64,000 nt of DNA from Suilimivivens sp964393865. GTDB taxonomy: Bacteria; Bacillota; Clostridia; Lachnospirales; Lachnospiraceae. The translations under genes were made by a program, and so were the position numbers. Location: contig CAYMUW010000005.1 in the NCBI GenBank assembly GCA_964393865.1, positions 1-64,000 on the forward strand, given 5' to 3'. How positions within the stretch are numbered: position 1 is the first letter of the stretch; every line of letters begins with the position of its first letter. Below the pieces are notes generated by a model. The model saw only the letters and a list, made by a program, of their open reading frames with translations. It was not told where the DNA came from and did no database searches. Below, one piece after another: positions 61,378-64,000 of the stretch.

Positions 61378-61667
61378 ATGGCAGACAACAATAATTCTGG
61401 GGAAGAGGAGGATGACGATTTTTGGAAAAAGCCTATTATCTGATTTCCATTTCTCTGGAAAATCCGGGTAATGCACCCAAGGAAGATTACTCACTGTATT
61501 TTTCTTTTCTGGATGATGAGGGTTATTCCTATAACCGGGTTGTGGAAATCAATCAGAGCGGCGAATATATAAGCAGTGGAAATGTGGTGATTCCCGCAGG
61601 GATGACAGGAGTGGTTAACAGAGTGCTGCGAATCGACGATGCTTGTAAAAGCTTTATCATCAAATAA
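61378..61667 (+). pseudogene. Small gene split over two reading frames
   Basis: The ATG at 61378 has a good ribosome site (AAGGAAAG) and encodes MADNNNSGEEEDDDFWKKP and two more residues before a TGA at 61441-61443. The frame starting with TTG at 61422 continues to a TAA at 61665 and encodes 81 residues of beta-type sequence (YYLISISLENPGN ... GEYISSGNVVIPAGMTGVVNR). A single -1 shift at the run TTTTTGGAAAAAG joins them into one protein of about 96 residues. This may be a decayed gene, a sequencing error or frameshifted translation. Alternatively the second frame is a separate gene: GAGGAGG lies about ten bases before its TTG. I know no family for it; the strand pattern is vaguely like FxLYD/DUF5067-type surface domains. 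Confidence 0.5.
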
Positions 61668-61752
61668 AGGAGTTATATTACGGAGCAGGAGCAGACAGTT
61701 GAAGTGAATTTATAAGCATCAGGGCAAATAGTTCAGAGAGAAAGGAATGGTT

Positions 61753-62571
61753 ATGAATATGAGCAATCAATTTACCAGTACAGGAGAATATGTTGCGTCC
61801 CAGCAGCTGATGGCCAGCGTCAATGTGGCTATTGCACTGCAAAAGCCGCTTTTGATTAAGGGAGAGCCGGGAACAGGTAAAACCATGCTTGCACAGGCAG
61901 TTTCCAATTCGCTTGGTAAAAAGCTGATTATCTGGAATATCAAGTCCACCACCAAGGCTCAGGACGGTCTTTATATGTATGACACCATACAGCGTCTTTA
62001 TGACGGGCAGTTCGGAGAAGAAGGTGTGGATGATATTGCACATTATATTAAGCTTGGAAAACTGGGAGAAGCTTTTGAGAGTGAGGAGCAGGTTATTCTT
62101 CTGATCGATGAGATAGATAAGGCGGATCTGGAATTTCCCAACGATCTTCTCTGGGAACTGGATCAGATGGAGTTTTACATCCATGAGACCAAGCGAACCG
62201 TAAAGGCAAAGCAGCGTCCTATCGTAATCATTACCTCTAATGCGGAAAAGGAATTGCCGGATGCGTTTCTGCGCAGATGCATTTTCCATTACATTGATTT
62301 CCCGGATGAGGCGTTAATGGAAGAAATTGTTAAGACCCATTATCCGAATGTGGAGGACAATCTTTTAAAGAATGCAATGGATGTGTTTTACGGAATACGT
62401 TCTCTTAAGGATATCCGTAAAAAGCCCAGCACCTCAGAGCTGATTGACTGGATCAATGCGCTTCAGATCGGCGGTATTCCGGCAGATAAGATTAAATCGG
62501 AGCTTCCCTTTGTGGGCGTGATTGTGAAAAAGGATGAAGATTTGGAAATCGTAAGGCAGAAACTGGATTAG
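61753..62571 (+). CDS. MoxR-type AAA+ ATPase
   Basis: A 272-residue AAA+ ATPase. Walker A is GEPGTGKT at residues 37-44, Walker B is LLIDEIDKADLEF near 115, sensor 1 is VIITSNAEKELP, and the arginine-finger region is DAFLRRCIFHYIDFP. MoxR proteins act as chaperone-like ATPases for VWA-domain partners, inserting cofactors or maturing complexes. The partner VWA gene begins nine bases downstream. The start is the ATG at 61753, six bases after AAAGGA; the ATG at 61747 directly abuts that site. Upstream, 61668-61752 holds no gene. Confidence 0.92.
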   Translation: MNMSNQFTSTGEYVASQQLMASVNVAIALQKPLLIKGEPGTGKTMLAQAVSNSLGKKLIIWNIKSTTKAQDGLYMYDTIQRLYDGQFGEEGVDDIAHYIKLGKLGEAFESEEQVILLIDEIDKADLEFPNDLLWELDQMEFYIHETKRTVKAKQRPIVIITSNAEKELPDAFLRRCIFHYIDFPDEALMEEIVKTHYPNVEDNLLKNAMDVFYGIRSLKDIRKKPSTSELIDWINALQIGGIPADKIKSELPFVGVIVKKDEDLEIVRQKLD

Positions 62572-62579
62572 GAGAGCTT

Positions 62580-63788
62580 ATGTTTGTAAACTTCTTTTAT
62601 ACCTGTAAAGCAAAGGGCCTTAATATTACCTTAAGTGAATGGCTTGCGCTGCAGGAGGCATTGGACAAGGGTCTGTGCGAAAGCAGTCTGACGAATTTTT
62701 ACTATCTGGCAAGAATGATATTGGTAAAGAGCGAGACTGATTTTGATAAATTTGATATGGCATTTGAGGAGACCTTTAAGGGCATCAATTCGGAGAATGA
62801 AATTTCCAGGAATATGATGCGGTGGCTGGATAAGTCCGAGCTCATTGACATGGTGGATGAGGAGGAACGCTTCCGTATGAATGAGCAGGATGGGCTGTTT
62901 CATGATCTTGACAAGGATGAAGTGGAGGCCAAGTTCAAGGAAAGGCTTCGAGATCAGGACAGTGAGCATAACGGCGGAAGCTTCTGGATCGGTTCTATGG
63001 GTAAGACCTCCTTCGGAAACATGGGGGGAAACATGGGCGGTATCCGGGTAGGCGGGCAGACTGGCTATCAAAGTGCTTTTCAGGTAATCGGCGCCCGGAA
63101 GTATCGGGATTTCCGTGATGACAGAATGTTGGATAACCGCCAGTTTCAGCTTGCTTTCAGAAAGCTGCGCCAGTTTTCCACCAGACTGGATATTCCCAAG
63201 ACAGAGCTGGATATCGATGAGACCATTGATAAGACCTGTAACAACGGAGGCTGCCTGCAGATTGTAATGGGAAAGCCCAGAAAGAATGCGGTAAAGCTGC
63301 TTCTTCTTATGGATTCCGGCGGAACCATGATCCCTTTCAGCTCCCTGCTGAATGAGCTGTTTCAGGCAGTGCATAAGTCCAATCACTATAAGGATGTGAA
63401 AACCTATTATTTTCATAACTGCATTTATTCCAAGCTGTATAAAACGCCGGAATGTGAGAATGGAGAATGGATTGACACGGAATGGATGTTCCGCAATCTG
63501 GACAGCGATTATAAGGTGATTGTGGTGGGAGATGCTGCAATGGCTCCCGAAGAGCTGTATTCCACTACAGGCAATTACAGAGGACCAAACGGAGGTCTCT
63601 CAGGCTGGGAATGGCTGCTTTTGCTGAAACGACATTATAAGAAGGTGGTATGGCTGAATCCCAAGATGGCGCCCGGCCATGCGCCCTGGCGTGAGGCAGA
63701 GACTGCAATTAAAGGCCTTTTTCCCATGTATAAGCTTACCGTGGACGGCTTAAATCAGGCAATGATAAAGTTAATGCTGAATAAATAA
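62580..63788 (+). CDS. VWA-domain protein, CoxE-like, partner of MoxR
   Basis: A 402-residue protein. Its N-terminal half is helical and charged, with a short glycine- and methionine-rich stretch (FGNMGGNMGGIRVGG, about residues 141-160). The C-terminal von Willebrand A-like domain starts near residue 238. The metal site that is normally D-x-S-x-S reads DSGGT at 245-249, so one serine is replaced by glycine and the other by threonine; metal binding may be weakened or typical only of this subfamily. No signal peptide or helix is seen, so it is cytoplasmic. The substrate of the MoxR-VWA pair is unknown. Confidence 0.88.
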   Translation: MFVNFFYTCKAKGLNITLSEWLALQEALDKGLCESSLTNFYYLARMILVKSETDFDKFDMAFEETFKGINSENEISRNMMRWLDKSELIDMVDEEERFRMNEQDGLFHDLDKDEVEAKFKERLRDQDSEHNGGSFWIGSMGKTSFGNMGGNMGGIRVGGQTGYQSAFQVIGARKYRDFRDDRMLDNRQFQLAFRKLRQFSTRLDIPKTELDIDETIDKTCNNGGCLQIVMGKPRKNAVKLLLLMDSGGTMIPFSSLLNELFQAVHKSNHYKDVKTYYFHNCIYSKLYKTPECENGEWIDTEWMFRNLDSDYKVIVVGDAAMAPEELYSTTGNYRGPNGGLSGWEWLLLLKRHYKKVVWLNPKMAPGHAPWREAETAIKGLFPMYKLTVDGLNQAMIKLMLNK

Positions 63789-63817
63789 AAGTAACAAAAA
63801 CAGAGAGGAAATAAAAA

Positions 63818-64000
63818 ATGACTATTTTTGATGAATTGAAGGCAAGAGGTCTTCTTGCACAGCTTACCGATGAGGAAGAGATTAAGGAACTGATCAATAA
63901 CGGAAAAGCCACCTTTTATATCGGCTTTGATCCCACTGCAGATTCCCTGCATGTTGGGCACTTTATGGCGCTTTGCCTGATGAAGCGGCTGCAGATGGCG
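63818..64000 (+). CDS. tyrS: Tyrosyl-tRNA synthetase (3' end missing)
   Basis: The first 61 codons of a class I aminoacyl-tRNA synthetase that charges tRNA-Tyr; the gene runs off the right edge. The opening FDELKARGLLAQLTDEEEI and the nucleotide-binding GFDPTADSLHVGHF, containing the HIGH-type motif HVGH, are characteristic of TyrS. GAGAGGAA lies eight bases before the ATG. Only 29 bases separate it from the VWA gene, so there is no room for the T-box leader that often controls tyrS in Firmicutes; it may be co-transcribed with the MoxR-VWA genes. Confidence 0.95.
   Translation, partial: MTIFDELKARGLLAQLTDEEEIKELINNGKATFYIGFDPTADSLHVGHFMALCLMKRLQMA

Noticed and set aside
61668..61752. Short coding remnant after the two-frame gene (AGGAG followed by a frame opening with ATT)
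   Set aside because: It has no normal start codon and ends after 13 codons. The ribosome-like site may be chance.
62631..63416. Minus-strand open frame of 261 codons opposite the VWA gene
   Set aside because: Antisense shadow of a well-supported gene with conserved motifs.
63789..63817. T-box leader for tyrS
   Set aside because: Only 29 bases lie between the VWA stop and the tyrS start, too short for a T-box.
1..64000. CRISPR arrays, transposons, prophage genes, tRNA and rRNA genes
   Set aside because: No spaced direct repeats, transposase or integrase motifs, or cloverleaf-like sequences were noticed in the short gaps between genes.

Overview
This window is a stretch of chromosome from a low-to-moderate-GC Firmicute, most likely a Lachnospiraceae-type member of class Clostridia. 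The evidence is the gene order yceD-rpmF ... plsX-acpP-rnc-smc-ftsY ... ylxM-ffh-rpsP-khpA-rimM-trmD-rplS-lepB-rbgA-lepB-rnhB, the Pta-AckA acetate module, Gram-positive lipoproteins, strong AGGAGG ribosome sites and frequent TTG/GTG starts. The family-level call is an inference from protein style; no rRNA is present. The window is almost fully coding. I found no tRNA, rRNA, CRISPR array, insertion sequence or prophage, and no gene-free stretch longer than 300 bases.

Layout. 1-2.1 kb: the end of a MATE efflux pump, then a DUF2798 membrane protein on the minus strand behind a terminator-like leader hairpin. 2.2-10.6 kb: housekeeping genes in one direction (orphan zinc-finger membrane protein, polA, coaE, a long FtsA-like ATPase, a WalJ-type metallo-hydrolase, an ACT protein and a UPF0210 protein). 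10.7-20.5 kb: an accessory six-gene cluster of two paralogous lipoproteins (N-terminal probable propeller fused to an ABC solute-binding domain), two MalF/MalG-type permeases, an HlyD/MacA-type adaptor and an ATPase-less MacB-like protein. A cache-GGDEF diguanylate cyclase follows under its own promoter. 21.9-26.5 kb: tmcAL on the minus strand, pta-ackA, yceD-rpmF. 26.5-30.8 kb: an ECF sigma factor, its probable anti-sigma factor, a transglutaminase-like lipoprotein and a small lipoprotein, which look like an envelope-stress module.

30.8-48.8 kb: the conserved core of lipid synthesis, chromosome segregation, SRP targeting and ribosome maturation, interrupted by ilvA, a YitT protein, a GH25 lysozyme and an AraC regulator. 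Two signal peptidases I flank rbgA. 48.8-52.2 kb: a FliK-like and an FlhB-C-terminal-like pair (ylqG-ylqH type) with no flagellar genes in sight, then yraN and pgeF. 52.2-55.5 kb: a two-component system with a large extracytoplasmic sensor. 55.6-61.4 kb: an unusually long Prs on the minus strand, a radical SAM/DUF512 protein, der, plsY and gpsA. 61.4-64 kb: a small gene split across two reading frames, a MoxR-VWA pair, and the start of tyrS.

The best candidates for something undescribed are the importer/adaptor/MacB-like hybrid cluster at 10.7-20.5 kb, the orphan FliK-FlhB-like pair, the FtsA-like ATPase with repeated C-terminal beta-grasp-like units, and the two-frame gene at 61.4 kb. All promoter, terminator and start-codon calls were made by eye.
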